From Massilia sp. Root351 (lineage in GTDB: Bacteria > Pseudomonadota > Gammaproteobacteria > Burkholderiales > Burkholderiaceae_D), in NCBI RefSeq assembly GCF_001425045.1, contig NZ_LMDJ01000031.1, positions 249,768 through 313,767 on the forward strand: 64,000 nucleotides of DNA, given 5' to 3'. This document shows, piece by piece, positions 12,836-21,075 of the stretch (its first letter is position 1; each line of letters opens with the position of its first letter). The notes under the pieces are model-generated. The model worked only from the letters and a program-made list of their open reading frames with translations, was not told the origin of the DNA and searched no databases. The position numbers were made by a program, and so were the translations under genes.

Positions 12836-14872
12836 CTAGCCGAGCAGGCGCGCGCGCTTGCGCGACACGATGGTGGGCTGGTTGGCGCTCCAGGCGAGGG
12901 GCGGCGCCACGGTTCCCAGCACGGCCGGCTGGCCGTCGAGCCGGAAGCGGCTGACGGCTTCGCCGAGCTGGGCCGCCTCCTCGTGCAGGCGGTCCGCTCC
13001 GACAGAGGCTTGCAGCACCAGCGCGCCGTTCTGGCGCGTCATGTCGTCGATGCGGGCCAGGGCGTGGTCGACTTGCTCGATTTCGCTGCGCTGCACCGCC
13101 TCGGCGGCGCTGATCTGTTCGATGATGGCGGCGGTCTGCTGCACCGAATTCACCACCTGCGTCATGGTGGCGCCGGCCGCGTTCACCAGCGCGCTGCCGG
13201 CCTCCACTTCGCGCACCGAATCGACGATCAGCTTCTTGATTTCCAGCGCGGCGGCAGCCGAGCGCTGCGCCAGGCTGCGCACTTCGCCCGCCACCACCGC
13301 GAAGCCGCGGCCCTGTTCGCCGGCGCGGGCCGCTTCCACCGCCGCGTTCAGGGCCAGGATGTTGGTCTGGAAGGCGATGCCGTCGATCACGCCGATGATG
13401 TCGCTGATCTTGTCGGAGCTGGCCCGGATGCCGGCCATGGTCTCGACCACGGCGGCCACGCTGCGCCCGCCCTGCTGGGCGATGTCGGACGCGGCCTGCA
13501 CCAGCTTGCGCCCGCGTTCGGCGTGCGCGGCGTTGCGCTGCACGGTGGCCGTCAGCGCGCGCATCGAGGCCACGGTGGCCGACAGGTCGCCGGCTTGCGC
13601 TTCGGTGTGGCCGGACAGCGCGGTGTTGCCGCTGGCCAGTTCGTCGGCGCCATCGGCGATGCGGCCGGCGCCGCTGCGGATATCGTCCACCAGCATGGCC
13701 AGCGCTTGCGTCATGCCGCCGAAGGCGTTGACCAGGCCGCCGATCTCGTCGCGCGCCGGGGAGCTGATTTCCAGGGTCAGGTCGCCGGCCGCCGCCGCCT
13801 GCACGGCGCGGTTCAGCGTGCCCACGTCGCGCGAGAAAGACAGGTAGAAACCGGTGAACAGCACGGCGGCCACGGCCAGCGCGGCGGCCACGGCGCCCAG
13901 CATCAGGTTGCGGCGCAGGCGGTCGCGCGCCAGGCGTTCGGCCAGCAGCCGGTCCAGCGCCGTGGCCGACGCGGCCGCAAAGCCGTACAGCTTGCCGATC
14001 GCCTCGTGGCCGGCGGCGCTGAATTCCTTGCCGCTGGTCTGGTTGTAGGAGTTGCTCACTTCGTTCTTGTTGCGCTCCAGGAACGCCAGCGCGGCGGGAA
14101 TGGCGGCCAGGTGCGGCTGCAGCGCCGCTTGCAGCTGCGGGTTGTGCAGCAAGATGGCGTCGGCCTGCGCCGGCAGGCGTTCCAGCTGGTGGCGCGCCAG
14201 CATGGCGGTGGCGTTGAGCAGCTGGTCCTCGTTGCCTTCGAACAGGCCGGTGTCGATGTAGGCGGCGCCGCGCGCGGCGATCACGGACAGGTCCTCGGCC
14301 ACTTCCGGCAGCGTCTTCTGGAACGCGGCCACCAGGTAGTGGGTTTGCACTTCCGGGTCCAGGCTCAGGCTGGAGCGGTCCGCCACCAGCGCGCTCAGTT
14401 TGGCCAGCCTGGCCAGCAGCGCACCGTGCAGCGCCAGGCTGTCCCTGGCGTCCGATGCCGGCTGGCGTTCGGCCAGCGCTTGCCATGCTTGCCGCACCGC
14501 CGTCCACGCCGGCAGCCCGGCCAGGCCGGCCGCGGCGGGCCGGCTGTCCAGCTGCCAGCTGTCCAGGCGTTTCAGGCGCGCCTCGATATCGGCGCGCAGC
14601 GCGGCGCCGTCGAGCGGCTGGCGCGCTGCCAGGCGCAGGCGCTCCAGCGCACGGTGCTGCTGGGCCAGCCGGCTCACTTGCTGCAGTTGCCCGATATAAG
14701 CCACGCCCAGCTGCTCGCGCTCGCTCACCTCCAGCGATTTGTGCAATTCATGCATGAGCAGCGTGGTCACCAGCAGCAGCGGCAGCAGGAACACCAGCGA
14801 CACCAGCAGGAATTTGGGGAACAGGCGCAGGCGCTGCATCAGCGCGATGACCGGGCGGAATAGGGTATTCAT
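12836..14872 (-). CDS. Methyl-accepting chemotaxis protein
   Basis: A 678-residue chemoreceptor. TM1 is near residues 20-42. A long helical periplasmic sensor of about 280 residues follows (Leu/Ala-rich), then TM2 near 330-352, a HAMP domain (FSRDVGTLNRAVQAAAAGDL) and the signalling domain. The highly conserved CheA/CheW contact tip is present: DGIAFQTNILALNAAVEAAR, then AGEQGRGFAVVAGEVRSLAQ. Start ATG 14872 puts the TM near the N-terminus; the frame is open further upstream to 14992 but adds no recognisable sequence. There is no CheB/CheR-binding pentapeptide at the C-terminus (ends KRARLLG). Ligand unknown. Confidence 0.93.
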   Translation of the reverse strand: MNTLFRPVIALMQRLRLFPKFLLVSLVFLLPLLLVTTLLMHELHKSLEVSEREQLGVAYIGQLQQVSRLAQQHRALERLRLAARQPLDGAALRADIEARLKRLDSWQLDSRPAAAGLAGLPAWTAVRQAWQALAERQPASDARDSLALHGALLARLAKLSALVADRSSLSLDPEVQTHYLVAAFQKTLPEVAEDLSVIAARGAAYIDTGLFEGNEDQLLNATAMLARHQLERLPAQADAILLHNPQLQAALQPHLAAIPAALAFLERNKNEVSNSYNQTSGKEFSAAGHEAIGKLYGFAAASATALDRLLAERLARDRLRRNLMLGAVAAALAVAAVLFTGFYLSFSRDVGTLNRAVQAAAAGDLTLEISSPARDEIGGLVNAFGGMTQALAMLVDDIRSGAGRIADGADELASGNTALSGHTEAQAGDLSATVASMRALTATVQRNAAHAERGRKLVQAASDIAQQGGRSVAAVVETMAGIRASSDKISDIIGVIDGIAFQTNILALNAAVEAARAGEQGRGFAVVAGEVRSLAQRSAAAALEIKKLIVDSVREVEAGSALVNAAGATMTQVVNSVQQTAAIIEQISAAEAVQRSEIEQVDHALARIDDMTRQNGALVLQASVGADRLHEEAAQLGEAVSRFRLDGQPAVLGTVAPPLAWSANQPTIVSRKRARLLG

Positions 14873-15072
14873 CAATGTTTCGAGCCATAAAATTGCCATG
14901 ACGCAATGGTGCCTGCCGAATGTGACCGCAGCGTGAATAAATTTGGGCACTTTGTGACTATTTGAGAGATTTTCCGACGCGAAACGTGCCATTCTTGGTA
15001 GAATTTTCCATGTGGGAATTTGAATTTCCTATGATGAAGATGTGACAAGAAGGGAGAGCCGTCATCGACGCC

Positions 15073-15417
15073 ATGGACGCCAAGCTGTACTTCTACCTGG
15101 GAAGCACGCTGCTGCTGCTGGTGCATTGCATCAGCGCCGCGTATTTCGTCGCCTCCGGCAAGCGCAAGCCGAAGCAGGTGAAGGCCATGTGTTTCCTGTC
15201 GCTGGCCACCGCCACCTGCGTGCTGATCGCCTTGCTGTTCTTCGAAGTGTGCTTCGCCGCCAGCATGGAGCGCATCGACGCGGCCATGCTGATGGTGCCG
15301 CTGATGGTGTGCGTGGCGGGCGACGTGCTGATGTACCGCCTGTCCATCGTCAAGCCCTACACCATGACCGACGGCAGCGGCAGCCGGGTGCGCACCCGCC
15401 GCCGCAACATCGTCTGA
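15073..15417 (+). CDS. Hypothetical small membrane protein
   Basis: 114 residues with three predicted membrane segments (5-26, 40-62, 70-88) and a basic tail (SRVRTRRRNIV). No family recognised. The nearest purine-rich site (GGGAGA, 15052-15057) is farther than usual from ATG 15073, so the start is not certain. It stands alone between the divergent chemoreceptor and the two-component operon. Confidence 0.6.
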   Translation: MDAKLYFYLGSTLLLLVHCISAAYFVASGKRKPKQVKAMCFLSLATATCVLIALLFFEVCFAASMERIDAAMLMVPLMVCVAGDVLMYRLSIVKPYTMTDGSGSRVRTRRRNIV

Positions 15418-15436
15418 CGCCGGCCCGCCGCACGGC

Positions 15437-15491
15437 TGTACATCGGCCGTGCCAGCCCTTATAGTGCCTGCAGGCGCGGCCTTGACCGCGC
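15437..15491 (+). promoter_or_regulatory. Candidate promoter and leader hairpin of the QseB/QseC-type operon
   Basis: TGTACA (15437-15442), 17-bp spacer, TATAGT (15460-15465). Just downstream, GCGCGG (15474-15479) / CCGCGC (15486-15491) can form a hairpin with loop CCTTGA before the ribosome site of the response regulator. Confidence 0.45.
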
Positions 15492-15509
15492 GCAATCATG
15501 AGGCAGGCT

Positions 15510-16217
15510 ATGCACGTACTACTGGTGGAAGATGACGCGGTGCTGGCCGACGGCCTGCAGCGCGTGCTGAGCGGCCATGGCATGGCGGTGGACGTGCTGC
15601 GCAGCGGCACCGAGGCCGACGCGCTGCTGCAGCGCGCCGGCGCGGCCTACGCCGACCATCCCGGCACGGCCGGCGAACTGGCGGTGCTGGTGCTCGACAT
15701 CGGCTTGCCCGGCATCGACGGTTTCGAAGTCGTGCGCCGCCTGCGCGCGCGCGGCAGTTCCATCCCGGTGCTGCTGCTGACCGCGCGCGACGCCATCGAA
15801 GACCGCGTGCGCGGCCTGGAACTGGGCGCCGACGATTACCTGGTCAAACCTTTCGCCACGCCGGAACTGGTGGCGCGCGTGCGCGCGCTGGCGCGGCGCC
15901 ATGCGCCCAAGGCGGCCGCGCTGGCCATGGGCGACCTGGCGCTGGACAGCAGCACCAAGCGCGCCCGCGTGAAAGAGCGCTACATCGAGCTGTCGGCGCG
16001 CGAGTGGGCGGTGCTGGAATACCTGCTGCAGCACGGCGGGCGGGTGGTGTCCAAGCAGCAGATCATCGACGCCATCCTGCCCTGGGGCGAGGACATGACG
16101 CAGAACGCGGTGGAAGTCTATATTTCCCGCCTGCGGCTGAAGATCGCCGACGCCGGCGTCTCGATCCGCACCATACGCGGCTTCGGCTACATGCTGGAGC
16201 TGGCGCCGCATGCCTAG
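15510..16217 (+). CDS. OmpR/PhoB-family response regulator (QseB/TctD-like)
   Basis: 235 residues. The receiver has acidic residues in LLVEDDAVLADGL, phosphoacceptor D63 in VLVLDIGLPGIDGFEVVRRL, and Lys in DDYLVKPFATPEL. The receiver carries about ten extra residues (AAYADHPGTAGE) before the phosphoacceptor strand. A winged-helix output domain follows (IELSAREWAVLEYLLQHGGR, then VEVYISRLRLKI). ATG 15510 is preceded by GAGGCAGG. The 3' end overlaps the kinase gene by 8 bp, so the two are translationally coupled. Confidence 0.93.
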   Translation: MHVLLVEDDAVLADGLQRVLSGHGMAVDVLRSGTEADALLQRAGAAYADHPGTAGELAVLVLDIGLPGIDGFEVVRRLRARGSSIPVLLLTARDAIEDRVRGLELGADDYLVKPFATPELVARVRALARRHAPKAAALAMGDLALDSSTKRARVKERYIELSAREWAVLEYLLQHGGRVVSKQQIIDAILPWGEDMTQNAVEVYISRLRLKIADAGVSIRTIRGFGYMLELAPHA

Positions 16218-17598
16218 CATCCGGCTGCGCCTGCTGAAGTGGCTGATCGCGCCCATCCTGCTGATCAACCTGGCGGGCGGCGCACTGACCTATATGCTGG
16301 CCTGGCTGCCGGCGCAAACCGCTTTCGACCAGAGCCTGTCCGACGCCGCCGGCGCGCTGGGCGCGCGCCTGTCGGCAGCCAACGGCGCCTGGCGCATCGA
16401 CCTGCCGCCGCAGGCGGAGCAGGTGCTGCGCAACGGCGACGCCGACGCGGTGTATTTCGTGGTGCGCGACAGCGCAGGGCGGGTGGTGGCGGGGGACGCG
16501 GACTTTCCTGCGCTGCGCCAGGCCGGCGGCGCCGCGCTGGCCTACGACGGCGCCATGCGCGGCGAGGCGGTGCGCGTGGGCACCTTGCGCGTGGCCGCCG
16601 CCGGCGGCGCAGCCGCGCCGGCCTATGTCGGCGTGGCGCGCACGCTGCGCCAGCGCACCCAGGTGCGGCAGGCGATTTTCCGCGCGCTGGTGCTGCTGGA
16701 CGGCCTGTTCACGCTGGCGTGCGTGGGCTTGATCTGGTTTTCCGTGACCAACGGCCTGCGCCCGCTGGACCGCATGCGCGCCGGCCTGAACGCGCGCGCC
16801 GGCGACCAGCTGGCGCCGATCCAGCAGGAGGACGTGCCCTATGAGCTGGCGCCCGTGGTGCATGCCTTCAACGGCCTGCTGGCCCGCGTCAGCGAAGGCG
16901 CGCAGGCGCAGCAGGACTTCCTTGCCAATGTGGCGCACCAGTTGCGCACCCCGCTGGCCGGCCTGCAGACCCAGCTTGAATGGCTGGGCAACCGCCACGC
17001 CGAGCCGGATACCGCGCATTCGATCCGCCTGATGCAGCTGTCGACCGAACGCATGATACGGCAGACCAACCAGCTGCTGGCGCTGGCGCGCGCCGAACCC
17101 AGCCATTTCGAGAAGACCCGGCTGGAACCGCTGGCGCTGGACGCGCTGGTGGAGGAGACGGTGCAGCACTTCGTCGAGCAGGCGGCGCGCAAGGCGATCG
17201 ACATCGGCTTCGAGCTGCAGCACGCCAGCGTGCTGGGCGACCGCTTCCTGCTGCGCGACCTGATCGACAACCTGGTCGACAACGCCATCCGCTACACGCC
17301 GGCGCACGGCACGGTGACGGTGCGCTGCCGGCCGGGGGAGGAGGGCGGCGGCGCGCTGACCGGCGGCACGGTGCTGGAAGTGGAGGATTCCGGGCCCGGC
17401 ATCGCCCCGGCGCTGCGCGAGGCGGTGTTCCGGCGCTATGTGCGGCTGGACGACACGATAGCCGGCAGCGGGCTGGGCCTGGCCATCGTGCGCGACATCG
17501 CGGCCGCGCATGGCGCCCGCATCGCCGTCGCCAGCCCGGCGGGCGGGCAGGGGGCGCTGTTTTCGGTGCGTTTCCCGGTGCACCAGCTGCGCCCGTGA
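16210..17598 (+). CDS. Sensor histidine kinase (TctE/QseC-like)
   Basis: A 462-residue inner-membrane kinase. TM1 is near residues 10-32, followed by a periplasmic 2CSK_N-like sensor (VYFVVRDSAGRVVAGDADFP) and TM2 near 158-180. The HAMP region is followed by a HisKA domain with His243 in FLANVAHQLRTPLAGLQTQL and an HATPase domain (LIDNLVDNAIRYTP, DSGPGIAP, GSGLGLAIVRDIAAAHGA). Proteins of this class often sense tricarboxylates or other small molecules, but the ligand here is unknown. Partner: the overlapping OmpR-type regulator. Confidence 0.93.
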   Translation: MPSIRLRLLKWLIAPILLINLAGGALTYMLAWLPAQTAFDQSLSDAAGALGARLSAANGAWRIDLPPQAEQVLRNGDADAVYFVVRDSAGRVVAGDADFPALRQAGGAALAYDGAMRGEAVRVGTLRVAAAGGAAAPAYVGVARTLRQRTQVRQAIFRALVLLDGLFTLACVGLIWFSVTNGLRPLDRMRAGLNARAGDQLAPIQQEDVPYELAPVVHAFNGLLARVSEGAQAQQDFLANVAHQLRTPLAGLQTQLEWLGNRHAEPDTAHSIRLMQLSTERMIRQTNQLLALARAEPSHFEKTRLEPLALDALVEETVQHFVEQAARKAIDIGFELQHASVLGDRFLLRDLIDNLVDNAIRYTPAHGTVTVRCRPGEEGGGALTGGTVLEVEDSGPGIAPALREAVFRRYVRLDDTIAGSGLGLAIVRDIAAAHGARIAVASPAGGQGALFSVRFPVHQLRP

Positions 17599-17721
17599 CG
17601 GCGCGCGAGTGCGCTACTGTGCACTTGTCAGGGTTTTGTCAGTATTTCTTCAGGGAAATGCAAGCTAGGGACGCTACCATGCTGTCATGACGTACGACAA
17701 CATAACCGGGAGCGCACCAGA

Positions 17722-18144
17722 ATGAAACGCACGCACAAGGGCTTTACGCTGATCGAAGTCATGATCGCCGTGGCGGTGGTTGGCATCCTGGCTGCGGTGG
17801 CCCTGCCGGCCTACACCAAGTACGTGACCCGGGCCCGGCTGACCGAGGCGTTCACCTCGCTGGGCGGGGCCCAGCCGGCCGCCGAGCAGTTCTGGGCCAA
17901 CACCCGCAGCTACGAGGGCTTTGGCGACGCCGCCACCTTCCCCGGCTCCACCGCCAATTTCGACTATTCGCTGTCCAGCGCGTCGGCCTCGGCCTACGTC
18001 ATCACGGCCACCGGCAAGGGCAAGGCGGCCGGCTTTTCCTACACGGTGGACCAGAACGGCGGCCGCGCCACGACCGCCACCCCGGAGTGGGGCACCAGCA
18101 GCAACTGCTGGGTAGACCGGGCGGGCGGCTTATGCAGCAATTGA
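17722..18144 (+). CDS. pilE: Type IV pilin / minor pilin (PilE-like)
   Basis: 140 residues. A short basic leader MKRTHKG is cut before FTLIEVMIAVAVVGILAAVA, the class III prepilin motif with Glu+5 recognised by PilD. The C-terminal half has a paired Cys region (SSNCWVDRAGGLC), like the D-loop of PilE-type pilins. It heads the minor-pilin operon and overlaps fimT by 13 bp. It could be a minor pilin rather than the main pilus subunit; position next to fimT-pilVWXY1 favours minor. Confidence 0.9.
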   Translation: MKRTHKGFTLIEVMIAVAVVGILAAVALPAYTKYVTRARLTEAFTSLGGAQPAAEQFWANTRSYEGFGDAATFPGSTANFDYSLSSASASAYVITATGKGKAAGFSYTVDQNGGRATTATPEWGTSSNCWVDRAGGLCSN

Positions 18145-18779
18145 CACGCCCCCGGCCGCGTCCTGCTGCGCGCCAGCGCGGCACCACGCTGATCGAGCTG
18201 ATGGTGGGCCTGGTGATCCTGGCGGTGCTGGCGGCGGTCGGCATCCCCAGCATGGTTAACTGGATCAGCGGCAACAAGGTGATCTCGGCCGGCGAATTTT
18301 ATGCCGAAGGCTTCGCCATGGCGCGCCGCCAGGCGGTGCTGCACAACGCCGCCAGCCGCATCGTGCTGACGCCGAACCTGAACAACGGCCAGATGGACTG
18401 GCAGGTCGACCTGTGCTTCCCGGCGCCGGGCGTGCCCTGCTCGGCAAGCAGCGGCACCTGGTCCACCACCACCGAGGTGGCGCCGCTCGACCCGGAAGGC
18501 GCGAACGGCTACAAATCGGTGCTGCGCCCGGCCGACGCGCTGCCGCAGAGCGACTTGCTGGCGCCGCGGCTGGAACCGGAAGGCGCCTCGGCCGTGTATT
18601 TCACGTCGCTGGGCTGGGTCGACACCGGCTACGCCGACCGCCTGAGCCGCATCCGCCTCGATCCGGCCGGGCAAAACGCCGGCATCCCGCCGGTGGCGGT
18701 GGCCGTGTCGCTGGCCGGCCTGGCCATCAAATGCAACCCCTTGCTGAGCGCGCCGGATTCGCGCGCCTGCCCACCGTGA
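18132..18779 (+). CDS. fimT: Type IV pilus minor pilin FimT/GspH-like
   Basis: 215 residues from ATG 18132, which overlaps the end of pilE; an upstream in-frame ATG (18087) lies deep inside pilE. The prepilin motif is RGTTLIELMVGLVILAVLAA, with Thr at +1 and Glu at +5, after a basic leader of about 17 residues. The pilin body follows the FimT/GspH pattern, with FYAEGFAMARRQAVLHNAAS. The family helps prime pilus assembly and, in some species, binds DNA during competence. Confidence 0.88.
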   Translation: MQQLTRPRPRPAARQRGTTLIELMVGLVILAVLAAVGIPSMVNWISGNKVISAGEFYAEGFAMARRQAVLHNAASRIVLTPNLNNGQMDWQVDLCFPAPGVPCSASSGTWSTTTEVAPLDPEGANGYKSVLRPADALPQSDLLAPRLEPEGASAVYFTSLGWVDTGYADRLSRIRLDPAGQNAGIPPVAVAVSLAGLAIKCNPLLSAPDSRACPP

Positions 18780-18786
18780 GCCCGCC

Positions 18787-19299
18787 ATGAGACTGCACCG
18801 CCCCCCTGGCCCTGCCTCCGGCCGCCTGTGCCGGCCCGCCACCCGGCCCGCCATCCGGTCCACCAGCCCGGCCCGGCGCCTGTCCCGGCCGCAGCGCCAG
18901 CGCGGCGTGGCCATGCTGGAAGCGCTGATCGCCATCGTGATCCTGGCCATCGGCCTGCTCGGCACGGTGGGCTTGCAGGCGCGTTCCTATTCGGCGCTGT
19001 CGGACGCGAGCATGCGCGCCGAGGCCACCATCGCCGGCGAGCGGCTGTTCGGCATCATGAGCAACGACCTGCCCAACCTGGCCAACTACGCGCTGGCCGA
19101 GAACGCCACCCCCGGCGCCGCCGTGGCGCCCTGGCTGGCCGACACCAAGGCGCAGATCCCGGGCGCCATCGTATCGGTCCAGCTGGCGCAGCAGAACACC
19201 ACCACCACCATGGTCGTGATCAGCATCCGCTGGACACGCAAGACCGGCGCGGCCGAAAACCGCCACGTGCTGACCTCCTACATTGCGAGGGCCACCTGA
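18787..19299 (+). CDS. pilV: Type IV pilus minor pilin PilV-like
   Basis: 170 residues. The prepilin core is QRGVAMLEALIAIVILAIGL, with the cleavage Gly at about residue 40, so the leader from ATG 18787 is unusually long (Pro/Arg-rich). A later start is possible, but no good ATG lies between. The body has ASMRAEATIAGERLFGIM, typical of PilV-type minor pilins. Its stop overlaps the pilW start (TGATG). Confidence 0.87.
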   Translation: MRLHRPPGPASGRLCRPATRPAIRSTSPARRLSRPQRQRGVAMLEALIAIVILAIGLLGTVGLQARSYSALSDASMRAEATIAGERLFGIMSNDLPNLANYALAENATPGAAVAPWLADTKAQIPGAIVSVQLAQQNTTTTMVVISIRWTRKTGAAENRHVLTSYIARAT

Positions 19300-20459
19300 T
19301 GCGCCCGCACACGCCCTCCCACGCCGCGCGCGGCTTTTCCATCGTGGAACTGATGGTGGCCGTCACGGTCGGCATGCTGGCCATCATGTTCGCCACCCGC
19401 CTGATCGTCAATTCCGAGCAGAACAAGGCGGTGTCGCTGGGCGGTTCGGACCAGATGCAGAACGGCATGCTGGCCCTGTTTTCCATCAGCGAGGACGCCG
19501 CCCAGGCCGGCTGGGGCATGAACGACGACCTGATTGCCGGCTGCAACACCGTGTTCAGCGACACCGCCGGCTACGCCTTGCTGGCGGCGGACCGGGGCGG
19601 GGTGGCCATCACGCCGCTGGCGGCGGTGGTAATCCGCAACAACGCCAACGGCTCGGACGAACTCAGCCTGAATAGCGGCAGCTCGCCGTCCGGCGTCGGC
19701 TCGGTGCGGGTCAGCGCGGCCTACGCCGGCGCCGACACCCTCAGCATCTCGACCGCCGCGCCGTTCGGTTTCGCCAGCGGCGACGCCGTCATCGTGGTGC
19801 CCGAGCCGCGCGGCGGCGACTGCGCGCTGGCGCAGCTGACGGCCGATCCGCTCGCCACCACGCTGACCTTCAGCGCGGTGAACGAGGCGCGCTACAACCG
19901 CAACGGTCTCGGCGCGGCGTTCGGCGCCAACGTGGCGCGGGTCTACAACCTGGGGCCGGCGCGCAACCTGGCGCTGCATACCTGGTCGGTGCAGAACAGC
20001 GTGCTGATGCTGCGCGCCGCCAACCTGGCCGGCGCCATTGCGGCACGCTCGACGGTGGTGGAGGGCATCGTGGCCCTCAAGGCGCAGTACGGTTTTGCCA
20101 CCGGCGCCTTCAATCCGGCCGCCGGGCTGCAGGTGGCGCAGTGGTCGAACACCATGATCAATGCCGACGGCGACGCCGTGACCGGCAGCGCCGGCGATTT
20201 CCAGCGCGTCGCGGCGGTGCGCGTGGCGGTGGTGGCGCGCAGCAAGATGCCGGAAAAACCGTCCGCCACCAGCGGCCAGTGCAGCGCCACCACCGCCAAG
20301 CCGGTGGTGTTCGCCGCCGCCAGCCCGGCCAGCGTGGCGGCCGTGCCGGTGACGGTGGAAGTGGCGCAGGCCGGCGACAGCGTGGACTGGAAGTGCTACC
20401 GCTACCGCGTGTTTGAAACCATCATCCCTATCCGCAACGCGGGCTGGAGGCCAACGTGA
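19299..20459 (+). CDS. pilW: Type IV pilus minor pilin PilW-like
   Basis: 386 residues from ATG 19299, which overlaps the pilV stop. The frame is open farther upstream to 18828, but that part is inside pilV. Prepilin motif ARGFSIVELMVAVTVGMLAI, Glu+5 present. The large body (EDAAQAGWGMNDDLIAGCNT) and C-terminal YRYRVFETIIPIRNAGW are typical of PilW. PilW sits in the tip complex of the pilus with PilV, PilX and PilY1. Confidence 0.9.
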   Translation: MRPHTPSHAARGFSIVELMVAVTVGMLAIMFATRLIVNSEQNKAVSLGGSDQMQNGMLALFSISEDAAQAGWGMNDDLIAGCNTVFSDTAGYALLAADRGGVAITPLAAVVIRNNANGSDELSLNSGSSPSGVGSVRVSAAYAGADTLSISTAAPFGFASGDAVIVVPEPRGGDCALAQLTADPLATTLTFSAVNEARYNRNGLGAAFGANVARVYNLGPARNLALHTWSVQNSVLMLRAANLAGAIAARSTVVEGIVALKAQYGFATGAFNPAAGLQVAQWSNTMINADGDAVTGSAGDFQRVAAVRVAVVARSKMPEKPSATSGQCSATTAKPVVFAAASPASVAAVPVTVEVAQAGDSVDWKCYRYRVFETIIPIRNAGWRPT

Positions 20460-21037
20460 GCACCTTGAACCGACCGCAACGCGGCATCGCGCTGCCGGTC
20501 ATGCTGATCATGCTGGCCGTGATGATGCTCAGCAGCATATACCTGCTGCGCTCGACCAATTCGACCACCATGACCACCAGCAACCTGGCGTACGACTCCG
20601 CGCTGGCCAAGGCCGCCGACCTGGGCCTGCACACGGCGTTCCAGTTCCTGGCCACCCAGCCCAAGGCCGCCCTGGTGGCCGATATTCCTGCGGCCGGCTA
20701 CGTGGCCAGCATGGCGCCCAACCGGGGCGTGAACCATCCGGACTTCTGGACCGGCTCCACCACGGTGCGCGACGGCGCCAACAACACGGTGCAGTACATC
20801 ATCCACCGCATGTGCATGCTGCCGGGCGCCTACAACGCCTCGGCGCCGGCCAACAACTGCACGCTGACGGCGGCCAAGCAGGCCGTGGCCAGTTCCACCG
20901 GCCTGGGCGACAGCCTGTCGACCGACCGTTCCGAGTATGCCGACATGCCCGAGCTGCACTATGTGGTCACGGCGCGCATCTATGGCGCGCGCGGCGGCAA
21001 CGTGGTGACGCAGTCCGTGGTGATGATGGGCCCGTGA
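20456..21037 (+). CDS. pilX: Type IV pilus assembly protein PilX-like (GTG start)
   Basis: 193 residues. GTG 20456 overlaps the pilW stop by 4 bp (GTGA), implying coupled translation. N-terminus RPQRGIALPVMLIMLAVMML is the PilX class, which lacks Glu at +5. PilX is a minor pilin that joins the PilY1 tip complex. A 38-bp gap leads into pilY1. Confidence 0.88.
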   Translation: MSTLNRPQRGIALPVMLIMLAVMMLSSIYLLRSTNSTTMTTSNLAYDSALAKAADLGLHTAFQFLATQPKAALVADIPAAGYVASMAPNRGVNHPDFWTGSTTVRDGANNTVQYIIHRMCMLPGAYNASAPANNCTLTAAKQAVASSTGLGDSLSTDRSEYADMPELHYVVTARIYGARGGNVVTQSVVMMGP

Positions 21038-21075
21038 GGCCTCTTTAAGAGTAGATTGCAGCGATAGGACCGCAT

